IMG/VR virus record: IMGVR_UViG_3300047380_001405
Location: 1-58,484 of that record
From: a virus
Direction: 5' to 3' (one strand)
DNA: 58,484 nt
Shown here in pieces: positions 40,666-47,131 of this stretch. The translations under genes were made by a program, and so were the position numbers. Numbering within the stretch: the stretch's first letter is position 1; each line of letters begins with the position of its first letter. A model generated the notes under the pieces. That model was not told the origin of the DNA. It did no database searches and was given only the letters and a program-made list of their open reading frames with translations.

Positions 40666-41187
40666 ATGAATGCAATAGAATTAATTAAAAAAGAGATTCG
40701 AATATTCGAATCAAAAGTGACTGCTAGGGAATTAGCTGAGGCAATCAAGATGGTTACAGTAGACCTCATAGATGAACTCGCAGAACTATATGAACACGAT
40801 GATGAAGACCAAATTGAATTAGTTAATGGCTTTGTGCTACACCAGTCATCAGAAGATGGTGGCGGGTGTGTGGATATTGTCCACGAAGAGGATTGGTTTA
40901 ATGTCATTAACTGTTCTATATCAGAAGACACTCAAAGTGTTTGTTTTGACCCTGTCGAAAAGTCAGAAGTCATCACAGAGGCTATTAAAATAGCGAACAG
41001 AAAGACTTTTATCTTAAAACAAACAGTATCATATGAAGTGAAACTAGAAGTGGAGGATGAAAGTGTGGAAGATGTTATTGCAAAAGCAGAAAATGGAGAG
41101 TTTGATGAAGATTTATGTTACCTTGAAACTGAGTTTAAAGCAATAGATTCAAGAGAGTATGAATTTTCTGCTAGTGAAAAAGAATAA
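40666..41187 (+). CDS. Acidic early protein
   Basis: 173 residues, rich in Glu, Asp, Val and Ile. N-terminal helix (NAIELIKKEIRIFESKVTAREL), a central part with GFVLHQSSEDGGGCVDIVHEEDWFNV, and an acidic C-terminus (SVEDVIAKAENGEFDEDLCYLETE). The strong negative charge is typical of DNA-mimic or inhibitor proteins of phages, but no family is recognised. Confidence 0.6.
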   Translation: MNAIELIKKEIRIFESKVTARELAEAIKMVTVDLIDELAELYEHDDEDQIELVNGFVLHQSSEDGGGCVDIVHEEDWFNVINCSISEDTQSVCFDPVEKSEVITEAIKIANRKTFILKQTVSYEVKLEVEDESVEDVIAKAENGEFDEDLCYLETEFKAIDSREYEFSASEKE

Positions 41188-41193
41188 TTTAAA

Positions 41194-41232
41194 AGGGGAC
41201 TTCGTGTCCCCTACGTCATATACTAATCTTAA
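41194..41232 (+). repeat. Processing-site repeat copy 8
   Basis: AGGGGAC (41194-41200), loop TTCGT, GTCCCCT (41206-41212), then the exact 20-mer (41213-41232). Predicted cut after C41217, 25 bases before the ATG at 41243. Confidence 0.9.
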
Positions 41233-41242
41233 ATTAAATAAA

Positions 41243-41476
41243 ATGGAAATTAATTTAACACCACAGGACGTGGTAAAAATGTCTGAGAACAAGGTTAATG
41301 AATGCTTTGATATATTCAAAGAGCCATTAAACTTAGAGGAGGCAAGTAGCCTTATTAATGCAATTCTTCCGCAATTAGAACAGGTAATATCTGACACGTT
41401 GCAGGAGCAGATTTATGATGACCTCATGGATAAGAATGGAGGTCATGATTGGATTGACGAAAAGCTGTCGAAATGA
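41243..41476 (+). CDS. Small acidic early protein
   Basis: 77 residues from the ATG at 41243. The open frame extends upstream through the repeat, but that start is excluded because it lies before the processing site. Mostly helical and acidic. Its end overlaps the next start (ATGA). Confidence 0.6.
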   Translation: MEINLTPQDVVKMSENKVNECFDIFKEPLNLEEASSLINAILPQLEQVISDTLQEQIYDDLMDKNGGHDWIDEKLSK

Positions 41477-41670
41477 CAATACTAGATATGCAACGGCTAG
41501 GAAATTCAGGGGAGGAAATTGTTTCTCTCCTGAATGATATAATTCATAGTGTTAAAAACAAAAAGTCTATAGACGGCTACAAGTTTGAAAACAATAATGA
41601 AAGGATAGAGCATATAGAAGAAACTACTTCTATGATTCTTCAACAATTATGTAATTTAAAATTAAAATAA
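41473..41670 (+). CDS. Small early protein
   Basis: 65 residues, helical; begins TILDMQRLGNSGEEIVSLLNDIIHSVKNKK. Overlaps the previous stop by 4 bases, so it is likely translated by coupling. No family recognised. Confidence 0.6.
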   Translation: MTILDMQRLGNSGEEIVSLLNDIIHSVKNKKSIDGYKFENNNERIEHIEETTSMILQQLCNLKLK

Positions 41671-41671
41671 T

Positions 41672-41902
41672 ATGAATAAACTAGAAACAATTAAAGGATA
41701 CTACGCTAAGAAAGATAACCTCTACCTGTCCTATAAAAACACATGGACGAAGGATATTAGAAAAGCAGTACTGTTTGATCATAAAGAATCAGCAGGAGAT
41801 TCAATTGCAAGACGACCCTCTGGAAGAGTCGTAGTGTCTATTGATGTAAATCATGTTGTTGATAAGAGAACAGAGTATGAAAACATCGAAACAGATGTTT
41901 AA
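41672..41902 (+). CDS. Small early protein
   Basis: 76 residues with WTKDIRKAVLFDHKESAGDSIARRPSGRVVV in the middle; the W-T-x-D-x-x-K-A-x-x-F pattern recalls small phage proteins of the antirestriction or structural-repeat kind. One base separates it from the previous stop. It is the last gene before the complete hammerhead. Confidence 0.6.
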   Translation: MNKLETIKGYYAKKDNLYLSYKNTWTKDIRKAVLFDHKESAGDSIARRPSGRVVVSIDVNHVVDKRTEYENIETDV

Positions 41903-41915
41903 ACCCAACAATTAT

Positions 41916-41933
41916 GGGAGGAGCAATCCTCCC
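41916..41933 (+). repeat. G/C-rich hairpin in front of the complete hammerhead
   Basis: GGGAGG (41916-41921), loop AGCAAT, CCTCCC (41928-41933). Same design and loop as repeat copy 2 but with the complete ribozyme in place of the 20-mer. No T-tract follows, so it is not an intrinsic terminator. Confidence 0.85.
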
Positions 41934-41984
41934 TCTGTCGATAGGTGTGTGCCTATCCTGATGAGTCCGAAAGGACGAAACAGA
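41934..41984 (+). ncRNA. Complete type III hammerhead ribozyme
   Basis: Stem III TCTGT (41934-41938) pairs with ACAGA (41980-41984). C41939 after GT is the cleavage nucleotide. Stem I hairpin GATAGG-TGTGTG-CCTATC (41940-41957). Core CTGATGA (41958-41964). Stem II GTCC-GAAA-GGAC (41965-41976). Core GAA (41977-41979), then A-C. Every core base matches the hammerhead consensus, and the open helix is stem III. The predicted cut is 6 bases after the G/C hairpin, as in the repeats, and 70 bases before the ATG at 42010; the ribozyme stays on the downstream RNA. Confidence 0.95.
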
Positions 41985-42009
41985 ATTATTAATTAAACAA
42001 TAAACAATT

Positions 42010-42267
42010 ATGAGATATCCACCTTATGAAACAAACCCATTCGTAGATGTATGGGACAATTCAGTATCAGATACTGCCCACGAAATCAGCAAAGATTTAA
42101 TGGAAATGATAGAAGAAAAAGTAAGAGAACACGTTGAGGAGTATTTCGATATTCCTCCACAGTGGAGAGATGAAGTCAAAGAACACGAAGATGACTTCAT
42201 TGAAGATGTAATAACTGAAGTAATGAGTAAAATTAAAAAAGATGATGATAAGAGAATCACAAGCTGA
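42010..42267 (+). CDS. Acidic early protein
   Basis: 85 residues, strongly acidic (many D, E, with REHVEEYF and DEVKEHEDDFIEDVITEVMSKIKKDDDKR). Likely helical. Leader includes the hammerhead; its stop lies in the next gene. No family recognised. Confidence 0.6.
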   Translation: MRYPPYETNPFVDVWDNSVSDTAHEISKDLMEMIEEKVREHVEEYFDIPPQWRDEVKEHEDDFIEDVITEVMSKIKKDDDKRITS

Positions 42268-42502
42268 AGATTTAGCTCTAATAACATGTGTTATTATTAA
42301 AGAAGAGTTAATTGGTGGCACGGTATGGCAAGACTTTACAATTGCCTATGAACTTGCTAAAGAATTTCAAAAGGTATATCCCGCTGACCATGATTGGCAA
42401 GACGAGGATGTTGATTTTGAATCCGCCATTGTAATGTTTGTTAAAATACATAGAGTCAATGCGTTACAAAATAAATTTGGAAATTATAAACAAAGTTATT
42501 AA
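42242..42502 (+). CDS. Small early protein
   Basis: 86 residues; begins MMIRESQAEDLALITCVIIKEELIGG, then YELAKEFQKVYPADHDWQDEDVDFESAIVMF. Overlaps the end of the previous gene by 26 bases. Function unknown. Confidence 0.6.
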   Translation: MMIRESQAEDLALITCVIIKEELIGGTVWQDFTIAYELAKEFQKVYPADHDWQDEDVDFESAIVMFVKIHRVNALQNKFGNYKQSY

Positions 42503-42565
42503 CTTGCAAACAAAATAGGGGAAGCCGAAAACCTTACAGAGTAGGCGTATTTAAATTTTAATATA
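42503..42565 (+). other. Short intergenic spacer with small hairpins
   Basis: 63 bases with GGGGAAGCC, GCC (42525-42527) facing GGC (42545-42547) and CCT/AGG pairs inside. It ends in an A/T leader before the ATG at 42566. There is no 20-mer and no ribozyme core. Confidence 0.4.
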
Positions 42566-42892
42566 ATGAAAACAAAACGAAAAATGAAAAGAAACGTTAA
42601 GTACTATCACACTAGACTGTCACAAGACAAGATACATTTTATTAAGAATCTTGGAACTAATGATACGGCAAAGATTTCTAGAGAATTTGAAAAGAAATAT
42701 GGAGCCCCTCTTAGAGAGTCAACGATTATTAATACGCTCAAAAGAAAAGTGGCTAAGGTTGAGAACAACAATAGCAATCAAACAAAAAGAGTGGAGATTG
42801 TTGCAAAATACGATGGTATGGAGTACAAATTGAAGCACTTTTCTAACAAATTAATCATTGATATGGTTTTACAAAACCTAAATAATGATTAA
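42566..42892 (+). CDS. Basic DNA-binding-like early protein
   Basis: 108 residues, very basic, with KYYHTRLSQDKIHFIKNLGTNDTAKISREFEKKYGAPLRESTIINTLKRKVAKV. The order helix, turn, helix around NDTAKISREFEKKYG...ESTIINTLKR looks like an HTH domain. It overlaps the next ORF by 8 bases. Confidence 0.55.
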   Translation: MKTKRKMKRNVKYYHTRLSQDKIHFIKNLGTNDTAKISREFEKKYGAPLRESTIINTLKRKVAKVENNNSNQTKRVEIVAKYDGMEYKLKHFSNKLIIDMVLQNLNND

Positions 42893-43052
42893 CGTTGTTA
42901 ATCTTGACACGGGCATATCCGTCATTTCTGTAAAAGGAAGTGACGGAAAAGTCCACATCAAAGTATTAGACAAAAACAAGACTTATAAGTTTAATGTTTG
43001 GTGGTCAAAAACCAAAGATTCACTATCATCAATAGGTATCAAAACGATTTAA
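42885..43052 (+). CDS. 55-residue protein
   Basis: ATG at 42885 overlaps the end of the previous gene; stop TAA at 43052. Beta-rich (NVVNLDTGISVISVKGSDGKVHIKV, NVWWSKTKDS). No family recognised. Confidence 0.6.
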   Translation: MINVVNLDTGISVISVKGSDGKVHIKVLDKNKTYKFNVWWSKTKDSLSSIGIKTI

Positions 43053-43053
43053 A

Positions 43054-43290
43054 ATGGAAAGAACAAAAGATTTATTGCCAGAAAACTGGTACGAACATCA
43101 AGAGCAAATGAACCTTCATTGGATGGAAGAAGAATATTTTGGTAAATTAGCCGAGCAAAACAGAAAGAAAAATCCATATGATAAATTTCAAAAGCAAAAA
43201 AAGAAAGCACATATCAAAGGTCAGAGACCACATGATATCGCTACACAACAAAGCAGTAAAACTAAACAACGGATGCCACCTATTGAATGA
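43054..43290 (+). CDS. Small basic early protein
   Basis: 78 residues with an aromatic-acidic start (DLLPENWYEHQEQMNLHWMEEEYFGKLAEQN) and a Lys/Gln-rich basic tail. The ATG follows the previous stop by 1 base. Function unknown. Confidence 0.6.
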   Translation: MERTKDLLPENWYEHQEQMNLHWMEEEYFGKLAEQNRKKNPYDKFQKQKKKAHIKGQRPHDIATQQSSKTKQRMPPIE

Positions 43291-43381
43291 GGAGGAGTTT
43301 GAGGAGCTTAGTAAAAAGCTCAAATCTATTTCATTAAGGAAATATCAACTAAGAAAGTATTTAAATCTATTATTATTTTAA
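43232..43381 (+). CDS. Possible small overlapping gene
   Basis: 49 residues in the +1 relation to the previous gene, whose end it overlaps by 59 bases. Helical and basic (LNEEEFEELSKKLKSISLRKYQLRKYL). An in-frame start further upstream (43178) would overlap even more. Reality uncertain. Confidence 0.35.
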   Translation: MISLHNKAVKLNNGCHLLNEEEFEELSKKLKSISLRKYQLRKYLNLLLF

Positions 43382-43384
43382 CTC

Positions 43385-43627
43385 ATGCAGAAAACATTTA
43401 AAGAAACACAAGGCGAGTGGGCTTTAGAGAAATACAAAGCCCTTAGAACGCAGCACAAGGGCTTGAAAAGCCTTTACGAGAAAACCAGGCTCAGATGTAA
43501 TAAACTTCAAGCGCAAAAATCTTATGACGAAAACATAATAAAAGAATATTTGGAAATCATCGAGGGCTACAAAGAGACGGTTCAAAACTTAATTAAAGAG
43601 ATAGACAAGGTAAATGAAAGAGTCTAG
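43385..43627 (+). CDS. Coiled-coil early protein
   Basis: 80 residues, heptad-rich helix with many Lys and Glu (ALEKYKALRTQHKGLKSLYEKTRLRCNKLQ...). Its stop overlaps the next gene by 14 bases. It likely oligomerises; function unknown. Confidence 0.6.
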   Translation: MQKTFKETQGEWALEKYKALRTQHKGLKSLYEKTRLRCNKLQAQKSYDENIIKEYLEIIEGYKETVQNLIKEIDKVNERV

Positions 43628-44042
43628 AGAATATATGCTACACGTTCTGTGGAGGACAATGAATCCAATTGATAAAATCGTTTTTATAGATAAAACAGAA
43701 CAATATTTTCTTCCTAGACTAAAGTTTGAAAAGTCTAAAGGTGGTGATCTAGAGATTTATTCTACAACATCAGATATTTATTACCCTATAGAAGAGTCGC
43801 TTGTGGCTTTTGCATACGAAAATACCTTGAGGGCTCTTTCAGACTCACTGTGTTATTCTAATGAGGTAGATAAGACAGAAAGCCTTTGTCTTAAGAAGGA
43901 CTTGGTTCCTGAACACGTCTTGTTGAAACATCAACAGAGGCTAGAATTATTTAAATCAAAAACAAATATACACGTAAATCAAATCAAAGAAAATTATGGC
44001 AACAAACAGAGAGAAGATAGCGAAGCTATACAAGAAGTATGA
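43614..44042 (+). CDS. Hypothetical early protein
   Basis: 142 residues, alpha/beta. Contains VLWRTMNPIDKIVFIDKTEQYFLPRLKFEK and acidic/basic helical ends. It overlaps the previous gene by 14 bases and the annealing-type gene by 47 bases, so it is in the recombination operon. No family recognised. Confidence 0.55.
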   Translation: MKESREYMLHVLWRTMNPIDKIVFIDKTEQYFLPRLKFEKSKGGDLEIYSTTSDIYYPIEESLVAFAYENTLRALSDSLCYSNEVDKTESLCLKKDLVPEHVLLKHQQRLELFKSKTNIHVNQIKENYGNKQREDSEAIQEV

Positions 44043-44385
44043 CCTCACCCCAGATGAGGTATTTAAACACCAACACTACACGATTATAACTCGTGCAGGC
44101 ATCGATAAGATACAAGGTGTAGAGAAAATCAATATACATTTCGATGTTATTGAATGTAAACCAGAGTTTGCAGTTGTGAAGGCGAATGCTGAAAAGCAAG
44201 ACACCACAATACAGACCTTTGGTTCTGCCCTCAAGGGAGACTATAAGAGTGGTAACTGTAACACATGGTATGTTATGGAGATGGCAGAGAAACGAGCAAT
44301 GTCTCGTGCTGTATTAAAGCTAACAGGATTCTATGAACTAGGAGTTTTTGGGGAAGACGAATCTGAGGACTTTAAAAGAAAATAG
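43996..44385 (+). CDS. Single-strand annealing-type recombination protein
   Basis: 129 residues. HYTIITRAGIDKIQGVEKINIHFDVIECKPEFAVVKA and WYVMEMAEKRAMSRAVLKLTGFYELGVFGEDE resemble the core and A-E-K-R-A-x-S-R-A helix of phage Rad52/ERF-type annealing proteins. It is followed (after an HNH insert) by a lambda-exonuclease-like gene and an SSB, the classic annealase-exonuclease-SSB set. The exact family is not certain. Confidence 0.55.
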   Translation: MATNREKIAKLYKKYDLTPDEVFKHQHYTIITRAGIDKIQGVEKINIHFDVIECKPEFAVVKANAEKQDTTIQTFGSALKGDYKSGNCNTWYVMEMAEKRAMSRAVLKLTGFYELGVFGEDESEDFKRK

Positions 44386-44387
44386 CC

Positions 44388-44864
44388 ATGAGATATAATC
44401 AAAACGAAAAGAAAGCTTTCGAAAAAGGCTACAGAATAACTGATGAAGGAAAAGTAACTGGGCTGAAGGGTGAGACGGTTGGTTTTACGCAAACAAACGG
44501 ATACCCTACTTTTAAAATTAGGGGTGTTGAAAATAAAAACCTTAACGTGTCTTCACACAGACTACAAGCGTATCAAAAATACGGTGAAAAAATATATGAA
44601 GACGGCATTGTTGTAAGGCACTTAGATGGTGATAAACATAACAACTCAAAGGATAATGTAAGCATAGGAACCTACAGCGACAACTACATGGATCAACCAG
44701 AACACATTAGGGTTTCTAGGGCTAAACACGCATCAAGTTTTATTAGAAAATATGATAAAGAGGAGGTGAGAAAATATCATGAGGAACATGGTTCGTATTC
44801 AAAAACTATGGAAAAATTTAGCATTTCAAGTAAAGGAACTCTACACCACATATTAAATAAATAA
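44388..44864 (+). CDS. HNH homing-type endonuclease
   Basis: 158 residues. SSHRLQAYQKYGEKIYEDGIVVRHLDGDKHNNSKDNVSIGT (about 52-92) contains the H-L-D-G-D-x-x-N-N...N pattern of HNH enzymes. The C-terminal KYDKEEVRKYHEEHGSYSKTMEKFSISSKGTLHHIL resembles a DNA-binding NUMOD/HTH tail. It sits between the annealing and exonuclease genes, 2-4 bases from each, as a free-standing mobile gene does. Confidence 0.8.
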   Translation: MRYNQNEKKAFEKGYRITDEGKVTGLKGETVGFTQTNGYPTFKIRGVENKNLNVSSHRLQAYQKYGEKIYEDGIVVRHLDGDKHNNSKDNVSIGTYSDNYMDQPEHIRVSRAKHASSFIRKYDKEEVRKYHEEHGSYSKTMEKFSISSKGTLHHILNK

Positions 44865-44868
44865 AGAT

Positions 44869-45555
44869 ATGAGCAAAATTTCATTTGATAAATACTTATT
44901 TAGGTGCTCATCTTTAGGGAAGCTGATGACGTACCCCAACAAGGATACGTTGTCGGCTGGACCAAAGACGTTCTTAGGTCAAATATTTAAAGAGGAGCTC
45001 TTCGGTAAGACTGGAGAAATAAAGTCAAAATATTTAGATAAAGGACTGTTGGTGGAGGAAGAATCAATAAATCTTTACAACACTGTCCATAAGACAAGCT
45101 ACTCAAAGAATTCTAAAAGATACGACAATAAGCACATAACAGGAGAGCCTGATATATTTTCTGATGTTCTTATAGACATTAAATCTTCATGGGACCACAA
45201 CACTTTTCCGCTTACTAGCGAAAATATTCCTAATAAAGATTATTATTGGCAACTTCAAGGTTATATGGATCTTACAAATAAAGATACGTCTAAGCTAGTA
45301 TATTGCCTTGTGGACACCCCCGATGAAATAATTCATCACGAAATTAAAGTTATAACCTCTAAGTTGGGCGTCATTGATATTCCAGAGGATCTAGAAAATG
45401 ATATATGGGATGGTCTTAAGTTTGCTAAAATAGATGCTAAGCTAAGAATAAAAGAATTTGTGGTTGAAAGAAACCAAGAAGACATAGATGCAATCTATAA
45501 ACGAGTTGAGTTGGCACGAGGCTACCTTGACGATTTAAATCAATTATTAAATTAA
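44869..45555 (+). CDS. Lambda-exonuclease/YqaJ-like nuclease
   Basis: 228 residues. The Glu in KGLLVEEES (about 58-65), G-E-P-D (92-95), I-D-I-K (102-105) and Y-Y-W-Q-L-Q-G-Y (125-132) form the PD-(D/E)XK core of the YqaJ/lambda-exo family, including the Gln motif. It degrades one DNA strand for annealing and acts with the neighbouring annealing protein and SSB. Confidence 0.85.
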   Translation: MSKISFDKYLFRCSSLGKLMTYPNKDTLSAGPKTFLGQIFKEELFGKTGEIKSKYLDKGLLVEEESINLYNTVHKTSYSKNSKRYDNKHITGEPDIFSDVLIDIKSSWDHNTFPLTSENIPNKDYYWQLQGYMDLTNKDTSKLVYCLVDTPDEIIHHEIKVITSKLGVIDIPEDLENDIWDGLKFAKIDAKLRIKEFVVERNQEDIDAIYKRVELARGYLDDLNQLLN

Positions 45556-45558
45556 AAA

Positions 45559-45912
45559 ATGGAAATTACAGGTAAAATTAAAGTTATTAATGAGACAAAA
45601 AGTTACGGAGACAAAGGATTTCGTAAGAGAGAGGTTGTAATAACAACTGAAGGAAACTACCCACAACCTATATTGGTTGAATTTGTTCAAGACAAATGTG
45701 ATATCATTAATGGATACAGCGTTGGTGATGACGTCAAAATTGGCATTAATTTAAAAGGTAGAGAGTGGGTCAGTCCGCAAAAAGAAACTAAATATTTTAA
45801 TTCTGTTGAGGGCTGGAGGATTGAAAAGTCTGATGGAGAAGGAAACCAGTCTACTCAACAAACAAAATCAGCTGAACCACAAGCTGTAACACAAGACGAC
45901 TTGCCTTTCTAG
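45559..45912 (+). CDS. DUF3127 single-strand DNA-binding protein
   Basis: 117 residues. MEITGKIKVINETKSYGDKGFRKREVVITTE...EFVQDKCDIINGYSVGDDVKIGINLKGREWVSP is the OB-fold DUF3127 signature, a family typical of Bacteroidetes. The C-terminus ends in an acidic DDLPF tail, like the protein-interaction tip of bacterial SSB. It supports a Bacteroidetes host and the recombination/replication module. Confidence 0.9.
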   Translation: MEITGKIKVINETKSYGDKGFRKREVVITTEGNYPQPILVEFVQDKCDIINGYSVGDDVKIGINLKGREWVSPQKETKYFNSVEGWRIEKSDGEGNQSTQQTKSAEPQAVTQDDLPF

Positions 45913-45930
45913 TTTGGTTTAGTATATAAC

Positions 45931-45975
45931 ACTTGGCAACTAAGGGGGGCATTGCAAGTCTGCCCCCTGTCAAGT
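45931..45975 (+). promoter_or_regulatory. Two-level stem-loop between ssb and the DnaA-like gene
   Basis: Outer 8-bp stem ACTTGGCA (45931-45938) / TGTCAAGT (45968-45975), then ACTAA bulge and an inner 7-bp stem GGGGGCA (45945-45951) / TGCCCCC (45961-45967) with a 9-base loop. No T-tract follows, so it is not a classic terminator. It ends 18 bases before the ATG at 45994. A TGTC follows the C-tract as at the hammerhead sites, but no ribozyme core is here. Confidence 0.6.
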
Positions 45976-45993
45976 AAATTAAAATAAAATTTA

Positions 45994-46461
45994 ATGATTA
46001 AATATAAAGTAGAAGAGACAAGAAAAATTGAAATTCTTATTGATTTAGTAACCAATCAAACAGGTGTAGACATATTAAGAATTCCAAAAAAAAGATACAG
46101 AAGCCTAACAGACTCAAGAGCAATCTTTATGTATCTAGCTAGGAAAAACACAAAATATTCTTTAGCAGATATTGGTCTTGTTTTTAAAACATCAGATTAT
46201 AGAGGAAAAGATCACGCTACTGTGCTACACCAGTTTAAGAAAATAAAAAACTTTTTAGATGTTAAAGACCCTCAAGTAGTTAATTTAATAGCAAAATGTG
46301 ATAAGCTTTTTGAACAAAAGTGTATTGATGAATCAATAAAAATAGAAGGCGAAAAAAAACTCGCTAGGAATTTGGTAAAAACAGAAATTAAATACAGGGC
46401 ATATTGTCTTCACTCAAGAATAACTATGAGAGGAAAGCTTAATGATAGGATTTATGCTTGA
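45994..46461 (+). CDS. DnaA domain IV-like DNA-binding protein
   Basis: 155 residues. KKRYRSLTDSRAIFMYLARKNTKYSLADIGLVF...RGKDHATVLHQFKKI (about 29-90) matches the C-terminal DnaA domain, including the signature (G/R-x-D-H-x-T-V-x-H) that reads DnaA boxes. No ATPase domain is present; a Lys-rich helical tail follows. It may bind the phage or host origin or block host DnaA. Confidence 0.7.
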   Translation: MIKYKVEETRKIEILIDLVTNQTGVDILRIPKKRYRSLTDSRAIFMYLARKNTKYSLADIGLVFKTSDYRGKDHATVLHQFKKIKNFLDVKDPQVVNLIAKCDKLFEQKCIDESIKIEGEKKLARNLVKTEIKYRAYCLHSRITMRGKLNDRIYA

Positions 46462-47131
46462 TTCTTTCATAACTCTAAATAGAAGGATTTTGGAGTGGGA
46501 GTGGTATACGGACTCAAACACCATGAGACTATTTATACACTGCCTTCTGAAGGCTAATTGGAAAGATAAAGAGTGGAAAGGAACTCTTATTAGAAGAGGG
46601 ACATTTATTACTTCACAACAAGGTCTTGCCGACCAGCTTGGTTTATCTAGAAAACAAATCCAACTATCTCTTGAAAAACTTATTGAAACTAAGGAGATTG
46701 AAAAAGAGGGGAACAACAAATATACCCTCGTAACTGTTGTTAAATATGATGATTACCAAAAAAATTCATACGAAGAGGGACAACAAAAGAACAACAAAAG
46801 CACATCAAAAGAACAACAAAAGCACACAACTAATAATAATAACAACTATAACAATGAAAACAATAATATAGTAATAAGGGGTTTTGAGGAAAATTTTGAA
46901 ATAGCAATATCAAACGATCAATATATTACGGCAATAACATCAAATTTAAAAATATCAAAAGAACGCCTTATGGAATTATATAAAGAATTTCATGAGCATT
47001 TAAAAAGAACTCAAGATACTGTAAAGACTCAGCATATGTATGTTTCTCATTTCAGAAACTGGTATTTAAAAAAATATAATATAAATCACAATACAGGAAA
47101 ACCAAAACTTAAATACAAAAACTCATTATGA
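46442..47131 (+). CDS. Winged-helix replication initiation protein (DnaD/O-like)
   Basis: 229 residues. Residues about 8-105 contain two helices and LIRRGTFITSQQGLADQLGLSRKQIQLSLEKLIETKEIEKEGNNKYTLVTV, a winged helix with a wing strand. An Asn/Lys-rich flexible linker (about 118-145) and a helical C-terminal domain follow. It overlaps the primase-helicase gene by 4 bases (ATGA) and likely loads or guides it at the origin. Confidence 0.6.
   Translation: MIGFMLDSFITLNRRILEWEWYTDSNTMRLFIHCLLKANWKDKEWKGTLIRRGTFITSQQGLADQLGLSRKQIQLSLEKLIETKEIEKEGNNKYTLVTVVKYDDYQKNSYEEGQQKNNKSTSKEQQKHTTNNNNNYNNENNNIVIRGFEENFEIAISNDQYITAITSNLKISKERLMELYKEFHEHLKRTQDTVKTQHMYVSHFRNWYLKKYNINHNTGKPKLKYKNSL

Noticed and set aside
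37828-41232. Eight equal 20-mers as a CRISPR array
   Set aside because: Copies are separated by whole genes of variable length and lie before start codons; no uniform spacers, leader or cas genes.
37828-41232. The 20-mer as a repeated phage promoter with the hairpin as terminator
   Set aside because: It has no TAnnTTTG box, the hairpins have no T-tract, no phage RNA polymerase gene is seen, and the conserved bases equal the ribozyme pairing footprint. It stays the main alternative and needs end mapping.
42517-42547. Third ribozyme before the gene at 42566
   Set aside because: Only short GCC/GGC and CCT/AGG pairs; neither CTGATGA nor another known ribozyme core is present.
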